The position numbers were made by a program, and so were the translations under genes. The notes beneath the pieces are model-generated. The model was not told the origin of the DNA. It was given only the letters and a program-made list of their open reading frames with translations, and made no database searches. 64,000 nucleotides of DNA from GCA-003244245 sp963822695 (GTDB taxonomy: Bacteria; Actinomycetota; Actinomycetes; Mycobacteriales; Pseudonocardiaceae). Shown here piece after piece: positions 26,236-35,659 of this stretch. The stretch covers positions 62,001-126,000 of the forward strand of contig CAWGJH010000026.1 in NCBI GenBank assembly GCA_963822695.1. Reading direction: 5' to 3'. Each line of letters opens with the position of its first letter. Positions within the stretch are counted from its first letter, which is position 1.

Positions 26236-26894
26236 GACACGGCTCCAGGTAGCCGTCGAACAGCTCATCGGCGAGCGTGAAGGGCTCGGCATCGGTCCCC
26301 CACAGCTCGCGGGAGTCGAAGCGCACCGTGTAGACGTGCTGCGGGTTCTCGCCGAGGAAATGCGCGTGCGTATCGGGCAGCAGCGCGGCGGGCTGGACCC
26401 GCTCGATCACGCCGCGGTGCCCGCGCAGGTAACGAGGCAGCCGGGTGTGGCCCTCGGGCTGCATGTCCTTGATCCGCACTGCCTCACCGACGGCGAAACG
26501 CGGTGGATCCGCCACGGCGCGAAGCGACCCGGCAGCGGTCGGCGCATAGTCGGGCTTGTTCGGCTCGGGCACCGGAGCCTCTTCGACGTCCTCGCCACGC
26601 AGCTTGCCAGCCCGGGCCTCGACCGCGCCAGGGGCCAGGGTCGCACTCTCCACGAGCATCAGCTCGGCGGCATGCAGCCAGCATCCCCAGTAGCCGTCGT
26701 CGAAGTATTCGGCGTGCTCCAGACGTCCCATCACGTGCCGGGCCGCGTCGAGATTGCGGCCGGACACACCCATCGATAGCAGGGTCAGCGCGAATGCCCG
26801 ACCCTCATGGCTGCGCAAAGACGGGTTCGTCGGAGGTCGGCGTCTTGACCCGACCCCAACCCTCCGTGCCCCCCAGGTCCGCGATCCGACTCAT
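26228..26894 (-). pseudogene. Nitrile hydratase beta subunit with one frameshift
   Basis: ATG 26894 (GGAGG 7 bases upstream) starts MSRIADLGGTEGWGRVK...PVFAQP and hits a stop near 26815. The next frame continues with EGRAFALTLLSMG, HAEYFDDGYWGCWLHAAE, the conserved GHTRLPRYLRGHRGVIE and VYTVRFDSRELWG to the C-terminus. The expected join is PW-EGR, so loss of two bases at the CCATG/AGGG site explains the break. Joined, it would be about 222 residues, the normal length. The regulatory palindrome 26921-26944 lies just upstream. Confidence 0.8.
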
Positions 26895-26920
26895 CACTGC
26901 GCCTCCGGGGTCGTGAGTGC

Positions 26921-26944
26921 GTAACAGTGTTCGAACATTGTCAC
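26921..26944. promoter_or_regulatory. 24-bp imperfect palindrome upstream of nitrile hydratase operon
   Basis: The dyad is centred on TGTTCGAACA (26927-26936, a perfect 10-bp palindrome) and extends to 12 half-site positions of which 10 pair. It lies 27 bp upstream of the nitrile hydratase beta ATG and at the 5' edge of the rightward hypothetical gene. It is a good candidate operator; the regulator is unknown. Confidence 0.6.
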
Positions 26945-26992
26945 AGACCACGTGGTGTCCCGGCACTGACCGGCGAGCAGGTGTGCCAGCTG

Positions 26993-27268
26993 ATGCCGGT
27001 GTTCCACCCGCTGTATTCCGGTGTTCCCGCGGAGTTGCTGCTGTTCATCGATGATCACTTCGAGCTGTTCACACCCCCACGCCGTGACGCCAACCGGGGA
27101 ACCGGTCACGGGCCCACCCAGGTAGCCGGTAATCCCGCCGTGGTGGAAGCGACCATCACCGAAGCTGCCGCAACCATCACGCGAGACGAGCTCGCGGACA
27201 TCCTGGGCTGGCCGCTGGCGCGGCTACTGACCGCGCTTACCGAGCTAGAGGATCAACTGGAGGGTGGG
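26993..27268 (+). pseudogene. Hypothetical protein with C-terminal winged-helix-like segment, frameshifted
   Basis: The frame is open from 26927. It contains GVPAELLLFIDDHFELF and then TITRDELADILGWPLARLLTALTELEDQL, which looks like a winged-helix or helix-turn-helix pattern. Just after this, near 27265, the protein-like continuation (GVLQVRRVHAVGHPVAA) is in another frame, so the gene appears frameshifted. The start is uncertain: GTG 26927 lies inside the palindrome, while ATG 26993 is internal. I do not recognise the family. Confidence 0.35.
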
Positions 27269-27390
27269 TGTCCTGCAGGTCCGCCGTGTCCACGCAGTAG
27301 GCCATCCGGTGGCGGCGCTCAGGCCAGTCGGGTCGCCCGTCAACTAAGCGGATCGCCCGGTCAGCTGACCCGGCCCGTCACCGGCGTCGG

Positions 27391-29112
27391 CTACTCAGGG
27401 TCGGCATTCGGGTATCCGCCGTCGGCCATAACCGGAAGCTCGCAGGACACCGTGGTGCCGCGGCCTACCGGGCTGTGCACGGACAACGTCCCGCCCAGCG
27501 CCTCGATACGGTCTTTGAGCCCGAGCAGTCCTGAGCCGCGCACTGGGTCGGCGCCACCGATACCGTCGTCGCGCACGCGCAACCGTAGCGTGCCGCCGGA
27601 GGCTTCCGCCTCGACCTCGACCACCGAGGCGCGGGCGTGCTTGGCGGCGTTGGCGAGCATCTCTGAGACGACGTAGTAAGCGCCCACTTCGACGGACTCG
27701 GGAAGCCGACCGTCAACCCGCACCTGCATTTCCACCGGGATGGCTGAGCGTCGCCCGAGCGCGCGCAGCGCCGGGCGCAGCCCCGCCTCAGACAGGACCG
27801 CCGGGTGTATGCCCCGGGAGATTTCCCGCAGGTCATCGAGCACGCCCATGAGCTCCACGGCTACGCCCGCGATCTCGGTACGGATCTCGCCACGTTCGGA
27901 GGATGCCGCCGCTGCCGAACGCAGCCTCAGGGCCAGCGCGACCAGGCGTTGCTGGGCGCCGTCGTGCAGGTCGCGCTCGATGCGCCGACGAACCTCATCC
28001 GATGCGGCGACTATCCGCGCGCGAGAGGCCATCAGCTCAGCCCGGCTCTGCGCGTTCGCCACCGCTGTCGCGACCAGGTCGGTGAACTCCGTCATCCGCT
28101 GCTCTGTGTCGGGCGGCAGTGGCCCCTGCCCGGACCCGACGGCGATCAGTCCCCACAGCCGGCCATGAACGTGGACCGGCATCGCGACCGCAGACCGCAG
28201 CCCCTCGCCCAGATAAGGCTCCCCGCCCGGGATGTCGTAGTAGTCATCAACCCGGGCAGGCCGCCCAGTACGCAGCACGGTCGCGGTCAGCCCGGTTCGC
28301 GGATAGCCCTCCCAGCGTTGGCCGACCCGCACGTGGGGACCCGTCGTGCCCTCGTTGGCCACCAGCGTGGCCGTCCCGTCGAGCTCAAACCTGATCATTC
28401 TGGCGGTGCCGCTACCGAAATGCCGCAACACCTCCTTCGTCACGCCCGCGAACACCGCATGGGGCGGTTCGCCCCGCGCGACCAGCATGGCCAGCCGGCG
28501 CAGGGACGCCTGCGTGTCGGCCAGTTCGCGCAGTTTCTGCTCGGCTTGGGCGTTGGCGATGGCCATCGCGGCCAGCTCCATGAAATCCGCCATGCGCGAC
28601 TCGGTGCCCGCCGGAAAGTCCTCACTGGATGTCGCCGCCACCGTTACGCCCCAGTGGCGCCCCCCGACCACAATCGGCGTAGCGACCCCGGCCCGCATGC
28701 CCAACCGGCCAACCCAGGCGCCATACGGGCCTGTCGCCAGCCTCTCGCCGTTGATCCGGGCCGGGCGTCCGGTCCGCAGCGCGGCAGTCTGAATCATCCC
28801 GGGGACCAGCTTGAGCCGAAAGCCAACCGGTACCTGATCGCTGACCCGGCCATAGGACCCAACAACAGTGACATACCCCTCCGATTCACCGACCTCCCCC
28901 GAGGAGTGATCAACGCGGGAGACGAACGTCGCCTCGGCACCGATCAGCCGGCCCAGCTCATCCGCCACCGCCGTAAACACCTCAGCCGGCCGGGCGCCGC
29001 TGGCTACCAGCGTGGCCACGCGCCGCAGCGCGGCCTGCTCGCGGGCAAGCTGACCCAGCCGTGCCCGATCCGGCGGATCACGGCTTGGCCCCGCGTCGGC
29101 GGCATGGTCCAC
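27391..29112 (-). CDS. Two-GAF sensor histidine kinase (NarL-type, HisKA_3)
   Basis: 573 residues. Two tandem GAF domains (about residues 30-185 and 205-355), then the HisKA_3 dimerisation/phosphoacceptor motif ERDLHDGAQQRLVALALRL (His near 383) and a HATPase_c domain with NAAKHA (N box), DDGIGGAD (G1) and GLLGLKDRIEALGG (G2). No membrane segment, so a cytosolic sensor. Both GAF domains lack an obvious haem-type His signature that I can identify, so the ligand is open. No response regulator gene is adjacent. The start codon is GTG 29112. Confidence 0.9.
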   Translation of the reverse strand: MDHAADAGPSRDPPDRARLGQLAREQAALRRVATLVASGARPAEVFTAVADELGRLIGAEATFVSRVDHSSGEVGESEGYVTVVGSYGRVSDQVPVGFRLKLVPGMIQTAALRTGRPARINGERLATGPYGAWVGRLGMRAGVATPIVVGGRHWGVTVAATSSEDFPAGTESRMADFMELAAMAIANAQAEQKLRELADTQASLRRLAMLVARGEPPHAVFAGVTKEVLRHFGSGTARMIRFELDGTATLVANEGTTGPHVRVGQRWEGYPRTGLTATVLRTGRPARVDDYYDIPGGEPYLGEGLRSAVAMPVHVHGRLWGLIAVGSGQGPLPPDTEQRMTEFTDLVATAVANAQSRAELMASRARIVAASDEVRRRIERDLHDGAQQRLVALALRLRSAAAASSERGEIRTEIAGVAVELMGVLDDLREISRGIHPAVLSEAGLRPALRALGRRSAIPVEMQVRVDGRLPESVEVGAYYVVSEMLANAAKHARASVVEVEAEASGGTLRLRVRDDGIGGADPVRGSGLLGLKDRIEALGGTLSVHSPVGRGTTVSCELPVMADGGYPNADPE

Positions 29113-29195
29113 ATCGGTTCCGGTGTCTGGCGCGCTCCCAAAGCTGACCGTAGCCCGAGGCTCACCGGGCGCCTAGCCCTGGACGATCGAGCAAC

Positions 29196-29420
29196 GTGGC
29201 GACCCGCCCGGGCCCGACCAGTCCGGTGACGATAGTGGCCATGCCGGGTTGCCCGAACGCGGCTCCGCTGGAGCGGCGGCTGATCGCCGACGGGCCTCAG
29301 GCGGCCCGGCGGGGCATGCACGGGCTACCGACACTGCTGGTCAGCGGGCAGGATCCAGTCGCGCCGCCTGGCGGGGGCGTGTCGGGTCGAACGCGGTCAG
29401 CTGGCAGTTGCCCGGATTAG
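29196..29420 (+). pseudogene. Thioredoxin-like/alkylmercury-lyase-like small protein with internal deletion
   Basis: The frame begins with VTIVAMPGCPNAAPLERRL and jumps to QAARRGMHGLPTLLVSGQDP. In the family these two segments are separated by about 35 residues, which are missing, in frame. The frame from GTG 29196 gives 74 residues with an unrelated tail. This matches the pattern of in-frame deletions seen elsewhere in the window. Confidence 0.5.
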
Positions 29421-29567
29421 TGCCCTTGCCGATCAGCGCGTCGAACTCCCACAGGTGATTCGCGCAGGTCAGCGTGCACCCCGTCACGACGATGCCATTA
29501 GCTCGTTTGGGGGTGACAACGAGGCCTCGGTGGGGAGTCCTCTGCGCCTTACCTTGAAGGCCCAAAG

Positions 29568-30645
29568 ATGATTCGACGTTCGCTGTATGCCCTCGCGCTC
29601 GTTGCGCTGCTGGCAGCAGCGCTCGCCAATCAGGCCAGCGCTGACCCAGGCGGGCTGGGGGCCGAGGGTCTGGCGCCGAGTAGCGCCAACCACAGCGGGC
29701 CCGTCTTGCAGACCGCCGTTGACAAGCTGGCAGCCGCGTTGCGCTGCCACGACGCGCCCCATTCCTCCGGCGGGGAGCCCGTGCTGCTCGTGCACGGTGG
29801 CACCTTGACCGGGTCGGAGAGCTGGGACTGGAACTACGTGCCCGCGCTGAACAACGCCAGCATCGACGTGTGCACCGTGGACCTACCCGACCGGGCGCTG
29901 ACTGACATCCAAGTCTCGGCGGAGTACGTCGTCTACGCCGTGCGCCAGATGCGCGAGCACTACCACTCCAAGGTCGACATCTTGGGGCACTCGGAGGGGC
30001 CGGTGGTGGCGCGGTGGTCGATCAAGTTTTGGCCCGACGTCCGCAACTCGGTCGACGACATGGTCGGACTGGAAGCCGCCTACCACGGCACGGCCGTCAC
30101 CAACATCTTCTGTGCCACGGGTTCATGTATCCCGGTGGCGTGGCAGCTTTCCATCGGCTCGAACTTCCTCAAGGCCCTCAACGCCGACGACGAGACCCCG
30201 GGCGATGTGAGCTACACCAGCATCTGATGTGAGCTACACCAGCATCTACAGTCTTACTGACGATGGCGTCTTGCCGCAGCTGCCACAGTCGGTCTCCGAA
30301 CAGGGCGACGGCGCCACCAACGTGCCGATCCAGAACATCTGCCCCGTCCGGGTCGTCAGCCACGTTCAGGCCCTCGCGGATGCAGTCGCGTATGCTCTCG
30401 TTCTTGACGCCTTCACCCATCCCGGGCCTGCCGACCCGTCTCGAATCGACCGCACCGTCTGCGGCCAGCTGTTCCTGCCCGGCGTGACCCTTGACTCCTT
30501 CGCCATCCACCTCGCCACCATCTACGCCACCCTCTATACTTACTCCGCCGGAATCGCCTACCCCACCGTCAATCGCGAGCCCCCGCTGCACTGCTATGCA
30601 CGCCCCGAATGTTGCACCTACCAGTCAAAGCGCCGAATACAGTAA
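29568..30645 (+). pseudogene. Secreted CALB-like lipase interrupted by a 22-bp tandem duplication
   Basis: ATG 29568 (AAGG 7 bases upstream) starts a signal peptide (MIRRSLYALALVALLAAALA, cleavage likely after QASA). The first frame carries VLLVHGG and the nucleophile motif GHSEG (about residue 142) and ends at TGA 30225. The second frame, entered after the repeat, carries SLTDDGVLPQ (likely catalytic Asp) and VVSHVQAL (likely His) and ends at 30645. Removing one 22-bp unit joins GDVSYTSI directly to YSLTDDG in frame, giving about 350 residues. The break therefore separates Ser from Asp and His. Confidence 0.85.
30204..30247 (+). repeat. Exact 22-bp tandem duplication inside the lipase gene
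   Basis: Unit 30204-30225 is repeated exactly at 30226-30247. Its length is not a multiple of three and the junction creates a TGA. Loss of one unit restores the frame. Confidence 0.97.
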
Positions 30646-30706
30646 CCGTCATTATCCGGAATTTGAGCGGCCGTGATGCCTGCCAGCGGAGACAAGGACG
30701 GATGCC

Positions 30707-31345
30707 ATGAAGGCTGTCGTGTTCGTAGACACTCGATCGGTCATGGTTGATGAGGTTTCCGATGCGGTGGTGGAGGAGCCCTCTGATGTGGTGGTGCGCG
30801 TGACTTCCAGTGCGATGTGTGGCATCGACCTGCACGTGTATGACGGCTGGAGCGGTGTCACCGCGGGCCTGGTGTTGGGTCATGAACCGCTTGGCGTCGT
30901 TGAGCGGGTGGGTTTGGCGGTGGAGCTGGTGAAGGCAGGCGACCGGGTGGTGATCCCGGCTCACCTGTACCGCGGGGTGTGCGTGAACTGCGCCCGCGGC
31001 TACTCCGTGGCCTGCCTGCGGGTGCGTCCTGGGGGGTTCGGCGCCGCTTCCGGCTACGCCGGGATGGGTCCCTACCGCGGAGCGCGGGCCGAACTGCCGC
31101 GGGTGCTATTCGCCGACGCCCAACTGTATCCCGGTGCCAGGTGAGCCCGGTGACGATCGTGAGGACGACTTCGTGCTGCTCGCCGATGCGTTCGTCACCG
31201 GATGGCATGCCACCGAGCTCGCCGCGGTGCGCGCGGGGGGCACGGTTGCGGTGTTTGGCGCGGGCGCCGTCGGCCTCCTGGCGGCCTACAGTGCGCTGCT
31301 CAAAGGCGCGGCCGAGGTCTATGTTGTCGACGGCGTACCCGAGCG
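30707..31345 (+). pseudogene. Zinc alcohol/formaldehyde dehydrogenase-like, 5' part, frameshifted
   Basis: MKAVVFVDTRSVMVDEV, CGIDLHVYDG (catalytic Zn Cys), LVLGHEPLG (GHE), and CVNCARGYSVACL (structural Zn region) identify the N-terminal catalytic domain of a zinc-dependent dehydrogenase of the glutathione-independent formaldehyde dehydrogenase type. The frame stops at 31144. The next frame continues LPGEPGDDREDD-type sequence and the Rossmann motif FGAGAVGLLAAY. Homology ends at VVDGVPERLD near 31345, where DUF1275 sequence takes over in the same frame. The C-terminal half is missing. Confidence 0.75.
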
Positions 31346-31928
31346 GCTGGACAACCTGGTGCTCCTGGGCCTGGCCGCCGCTCGCCCGTCCGGTGAGCTG
31401 GCCGCGCATACGGCATTGGCCTTCGCCGGCTACGTCACCGGCGCCGCCCTCGGCACCCGGATCGCCGGGCCGCCACGTCCACGCGAGCAGACCTGGCCCG
31501 TCGCTGTCACGATGACACTGGTGGTGGAGCTCGCGGTGATGGGCGGGTTCAGCACCGGATGGGAGCTCGCCCACGCCCAACCGACCGGTGGCCCACAACT
31601 GGTTCCGCTCGCGCTCGCCACGCTGGGCATGGGACTCCACAGCGCCGCGGTGCGCGGTCTCGACACGACGGTGTCCACCACCTCTCTCACCGGCACCCTC
31701 ACCGGAGTAATCGCCTCTCTCGTCACCCAGCCGCGATCCCGCCATCTCGATCACCGCGGCGTCGCGGTGCTCACCACCGTGGCCCTCGGCGCCGCCGTCG
31801 GCGAAGTCCTCACCCTCACCGCCCCGGCCCTCTTGCCCGCACTGCCATCCGCCATCCTCACCATCCTCATCACCACGGCCGCCTATCACCACACCCCGCA
31901 GACGGGAACGGCACGTTCGCGTCCCTAG
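31346..31928 (+). pseudogene. DUF1275 membrane protein, 3' part fused to the dehydrogenase remnant
   Basis: In frame with the Rossmann segment from GTG 31134, the sequence becomes NLVLLGLAAARPSGELAAH, ALAFAGYVTGAALGTRI and four further hydrophobic helices, the C-terminal two thirds of a DUF1275 protein. The N-terminal part of DUF1275 (including the TGN segment) is missing. The junction is a clean in-frame deletion between two unrelated genes. Confidence 0.7.
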
Positions 31929-31967
31929 GCTCTCCGGCGGCCTCTCAATGCCCAGTCGCGAAGACCC

Positions 31968-33155
31968 TCAGGCGACCCCGAATGGCGGTGTGGTCGTGGG
32001 CTGGAAGAGGTACCCGCGGTGGCTGCCATGTGCGGTACGGATCGCGACGGTGATCCACGCGGCCACGAGCAGGAGGTAGAGCACGACGGAGGCGAGGGTG
32101 AACAGTTCGGCGTGGGTCCGCGCTGATAGAGCGCTGGTGCCGGTGACGACCGTGCCGACGGGGAAGGTGAAGCTCCACCAGGTCAGGGAGAACGGCAGCT
32201 TCTGCCGGGCGGTGCGCAGGGTGAGCGCCGCAGCGAGCACCATCCACACCGCGGCGAAACCCCATGTGGGCACGCCGTAGAACAGGCCGGAAGCGGATGC
32301 GGCCTGGCCGAGGGGCGCGGGCAGGACACCGGCGGCGTCGCCCGCGAGCAGGTTCGTGGCGGTGATCGATTGCCCGAGCGGGCCGAGGACGATCCACACC
32401 GTCGGTACACTCGCCGCGGCCCCGGTCTTGTGCTGCACCAGCCGCTGCCAGACCTGCGGGACGATGAACAGAGTCGCGAACAAGCTGATGCCGAACATCG
32501 CGTAGCAGGCCATCAGCATCCCGAGGCGGAGCTGACCCTCGGGCAAGTGCGGGATAAGCAGGGCGCCCTCAGCCGCGGAGACCATCGGTGGCACGACGGG
32601 CATGAGCCAACCGGCGTCGGCGCTGTCGGGCTTGATGTCGTGGGTGGTCATCATCCGGAACGGGATCCAGACGGTGGTGATCAGTCCGAGGGCGGTGCCA
32701 GCAATCCAGAGGGCCCAGTTGACGGTCAGCGCGGGGGTGAGGCCGATCCAGTCCTTGCCCAGCAGCAGGGTCCCGTCGCCAACGGTCATCAGTGCCATCG
32801 GCGGGGCGCCCCAGAACTGCGCCATCACCGGGTCGTGGGCGTAGCCCTTGGCGGTCTCGCGGTGCCGGGTCCAGTGCACTGTCCATGCCCCGCTGAGCGC
32901 GACAAGCATGAGTGCGGCGAAGGCCCAGACGGTGGTGGCGGCGGTGCGGAAACCGGGAAACTGGACCGGCAGGATGGCGGCGGCGTTGGCGACGATGCCG
33001 GTGCCCATGATGGAGGCGAACCAGTTCGGGCTCAGGTTCGCGAACAGGTCGGACGGGTGGCACAGGTCGCGCAAGGGACCACGCCGTCGCGATCCGCGGC
33101 GGGCGTGGGGCGGATGCGATCCAGGCGGGTCAGCGGTGGTGATCGTCCTCGTCAT
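31968..33155 (-). CDS. TDT family (SLAC1/TehA/Mae1-type) transporter
   Basis: 395 residues with about ten hydrophobic segments. LSPNWFASIMGTGIVANAA near residue 40 is the signature first helix of the tellurite-resistance/dicarboxylate transporter family, and LTWWSFTFPVGT is the conserved later motif. By family it exports small anions (C4-dicarboxylates, sulfite, or others). ATG 33155 has GGAGGAG 7-9 bases upstream. It precedes nothing on its strand but follows the aquaporin gene, separated by 79 bp, so the two may be co-transcribed. Confidence 0.9.
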   Translation of the reverse strand: MTRTITTADPPGSHPPHARRGSRRRGPLRDLCHPSDLFANLSPNWFASIMGTGIVANAAAILPVQFPGFRTAATTVWAFAALMLVALSGAWTVHWTRHRETAKGYAHDPVMAQFWGAPPMALMTVGDGTLLLGKDWIGLTPALTVNWALWIAGTALGLITTVWIPFRMMTTHDIKPDSADAGWLMPVVPPMVSAAEGALLIPHLPEGQLRLGMLMACYAMFGISLFATLFIVPQVWQRLVQHKTGAAASVPTVWIVLGPLGQSITATNLLAGDAAGVLPAPLGQAASASGLFYGVPTWGFAAVWMVLAAALTLRTARQKLPFSLTWWSFTFPVGTVVTGTSALSARTHAELFTLASVVLYLLLVAAWITVAIRTAHGSHRGYLFQPTTTPPFGVA

Positions 33156-33234
33156 GGTCCCGCTCCTCCATGATGCTGAGGATGCGTCGATCAGCCGCTG
33201 GAGTGTCCGGCTGGGTTGAACGTCCCCGGGTGGG

Positions 33235-33948
33235 TCATTTGTCGTCGGGGTTGAGGGTGAGGAAGACGAGTCCGGCGGTGGCGCCGGCGACGATCTGGGC
33301 CACGAGGTAGGCCCAGAGCGTGGGCCAGGCGAACAGGCCGATGGCAGCGCCGCCGAGGGCCACCGCCGGGTTGAACACGCCCCCGGAGATGGCGCCGACG
33401 GCGATCGCGCCGGTCACCACGGTGAAGCCGATGGCCAGCCCGTAAAACGAGTTGTTGGGGTGGTCTTTGCTGGTGGCGACGTTGAGCACGACGTAGCACA
33501 GGGCGAAGGTGAACAGCAGCTCCGCGACGAGGGCGGCGGTGAGCAGGTGCCCGGACAGGGTCAGGGTGTGGACCTGTGCGGGGTGGATCACCCAGCGGGC
33601 CAGCACCATCGCGAGCAGGCCGCCCACGAGCTGGGCGATCCAGTATCCGAGGGCGTCGGGGAGGGCGATGCGGCCGCGGACCAGCGCGGCGAGGGTCACC
33701 GCGGGGTTGTAGTGGCCACCGGAGATGTGCCCCCCGGCGTAGATCATCACCATCAGGGCGGCGCCGATGGCCAGCGGGGCCAACGCGCTGGCGCTGAGCA
33801 CGCTAGCGGCGATGGTGAACAGGAAGATGAACGTCCCGATGAGCTCCACGGCGTACTTCCGGCCCGCGGTAGCGGCCGCGGGAGCAACCACTTCCGCGGC
33901 TACCGGGGAGGCTTCGGGAGCAGCATCGGTGTGCGTGATGAGGTCCAT
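33235..33948 (-). CDS. MIP family aquaporin/glycerol facilitator
   Basis: About 237 residues with six hydrophobic helices and both NPA half-loops: SGGHYNPAVT (~residue 78) and SGGVFNPAVA (~residue 190). The residue pattern is of the bacterial AqpZ/actinobacterial aquaporin type. Start is uncertain: ATG 33948 has GGAGG only 2 bases away, and an upstream TTG at 33993 is the alternative. It lies upstream of the TDT transporter. Confidence 0.9.
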   Translation of the reverse strand: MDLITHTDAAPEASPVAAEVVAPAAATAGRKYAVELIGTFIFLFTIAASVLSASALAPLAIGAALMVMIYAGGHISGGHYNPAVTLAALVRGRIALPDALGYWIAQLVGGLLAMVLARWVIHPAQVHTLTLSGHLLTAALVAELLFTFALCYVVLNVATSKDHPNNSFYGLAIGFTVVTGAIAVGAISGGVFNPAVALGGAAIGLFAWPTLWAYLVAQIVAGATAGLVFLTLNPDDK

Positions 33949-33970
33949 GACCTCCACAGTGGTGTCCCAA

Positions 33971-34020
33971 CGGGCATCTGTCGTCAGGGCCAACGCCCAT
34001 CTGCGCTGCCGGCCGGCTGG
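33971..34020 (+). repeat. Degenerate partial copy of the dispersed intergenic repeat (copy C)
   Basis: A CTGTCGTCAGGGCCAAC / CCCATC block followed by GGCCGGCTGG resembles the core of copies A and B. It lies at the upstream edge of the leftward aquaporin gene, the same relative position as the other copies. Weaker match. Confidence 0.4.
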
Positions 34021-34558
34021 ACTTTGTGCCTACCCACCAGCTGCAACACGCCTCCGTGCCGCTACCGCAGCGAAGGCCTACCCGAGGTTCGACTCGATAC
34101 GCCGGAGCGTGCCGCGTGACTGCCGACGATACGGGATCAGTGACGAGCAGGGTCTCACTAATCCTGGATTCACCGGCTGGCTTTAGGTGATCATTTTGGG
34201 TTGGATCCGGTGTTGTGGATCATGGTGTGTAGTCGCGGGTGTGTGAATGCTGCTGGTCTGTCCCGCTTTTCCACTGTGGTTGCTCTAGTCGGGTCTGATG
34301 GGGCGGGTATTTGTGCTGGTCAGGCTGCGCGTGGTGGTGCGTTGGCGGTGGTGAACAAGCCGGTGAAGGCATCTCGATGCGGCCAGTTGAGCGGTAAGTG
34401 GAGGGTGATTCGGCAGGATCGTCGGGCGATCCGGGCGGCCACGGTGATCAGGTGGCGGCTGTTGTGGGTGCCGAAAATGCCATCCATAGGTTGTGACCTG
34501 CTAGTTCTTTGACCCCCTGAGGTCAACCAGCCGCCCGGGTAAACCAAGATGTCCCGTC
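34021..34558. other. Intergenic DNA before a transposase remnant
   Basis: No supported gene. Base composition is lower in GC and richer in G/T on the plus strand than the flanks. The dyad TTGACC-N6-GGTCAA at 34509-34526 lies just before the transposase and may be an IS end. Confidence 0.4.
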
Positions 34559-35530
34559 GTGTTGCTGCGACTGCCCTACCTCGTCCTCACCGGCATGGTC
34601 ACCCTCCTCCGGTTACTGCCGATGAGCAGCACCGACAAAAACATCGAGATTCTGGCGCTACGCCACCAACTCACCGTCCTGCAGCACCAGATCGACAAAT
34701 CACGCTTTACGCCACCCGACCGGGCGTTCCTCTCCGCCCTGCTTCACCGCCTATCCCGGCCCACGCTGCGCAGCATTCACCTGATCGCCTCCCCCGACAC
34801 CATCTTGCGCTGGCACCGCGACCTGCTGCGCCGCCACCACGCCCGGGATCCCACCCCAAACGGCCGGGACGACCGCCCACCATCCGCAGCATCCGTTCGC
34901 TTGTCCTCCGTCTGGCTCGCGACAACCCCAGCTGGGGTTACCGACGCGTCCACGGCGAGCTCGCGACTCTGGGAATCACAGTAGCCCCTTCCACGGTCTG
35001 GGAGATACTCAAGATCAACGGCATCGAACCCGCGCCCCACCGCGACCACCTGACGTGGGCCACCTTCCTGCGTAGTCAGGCACAAGCAATCCTCGCCGCC
35101 GACTTCTTTGCAGTCAGGACACTAACCGGAACGCGACTGTACGTTCTTGCCATCATCGAGCACGCCACTCGCCGTGTCCGCATCCTTGGCGCCACCGCCC
35201 ATCCCACCGCTGCCTGGACCACGCAGATGGCCAGAAACCTCGTCATGGATCTCCACGAGGTCAGCACCACCCTGAAGTACCTGATCCGGGACCGCGACAG
35301 CAAATACACAGCTGCCTTCGATGCCGTTTTGTCCGACAGTGGATCGCGATCATTAAGACAGCAATCCAGGTACTACGAATGAACGCGATCATAGAACACT
35401 AGATCCGAATATGCCGAGCCGAACTCCTCGACCGCACGCTCATCGTGAACCAAGCCCACCTGCTGCACGCGTTACGCGAATATGAAACGTTCTACAACGA
35501 ACACCGGCCCCACCACGCGCTACTAATGGG
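34559..35530 (+). pseudogene. IS3-like/IS481-like DDE transposase, multiply broken
   Basis: GTG 34559 opens the N-terminal part (ILALRHQLTVLQHQID, DTILRWHRDLL). At about 34845-34861 the protein continues in the -1 frame (RPGRPPTIRSIRSLV, NPSWGYRRVHGEL, ILAADFFAVRTL with the first catalytic Asp, LIRDRDSKYT with the second). Near 35344 a second frame change occurs, followed by an in-frame TAG where a Trp is expected (35400-35402). The last recognisable sequence is YNEHRPHHAL near 35515. A slippery heptamer C_CCA_AAC at 34855-34861 lies at the first frame change. Confidence 0.8.
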
Positions 35531-35659
35531 CAGTCTCTAAGGAGGCGACGCCTCGGACCGCCGAGGTGGTGGCTGGGTTGGTGGGTGACGTGGCGGCTGG
35601 GTGAGGCCAGGGTGGTGAGGTTGGCGCCGTCTCTGGGGGTGGCCGTGGCGACTCGTGTT

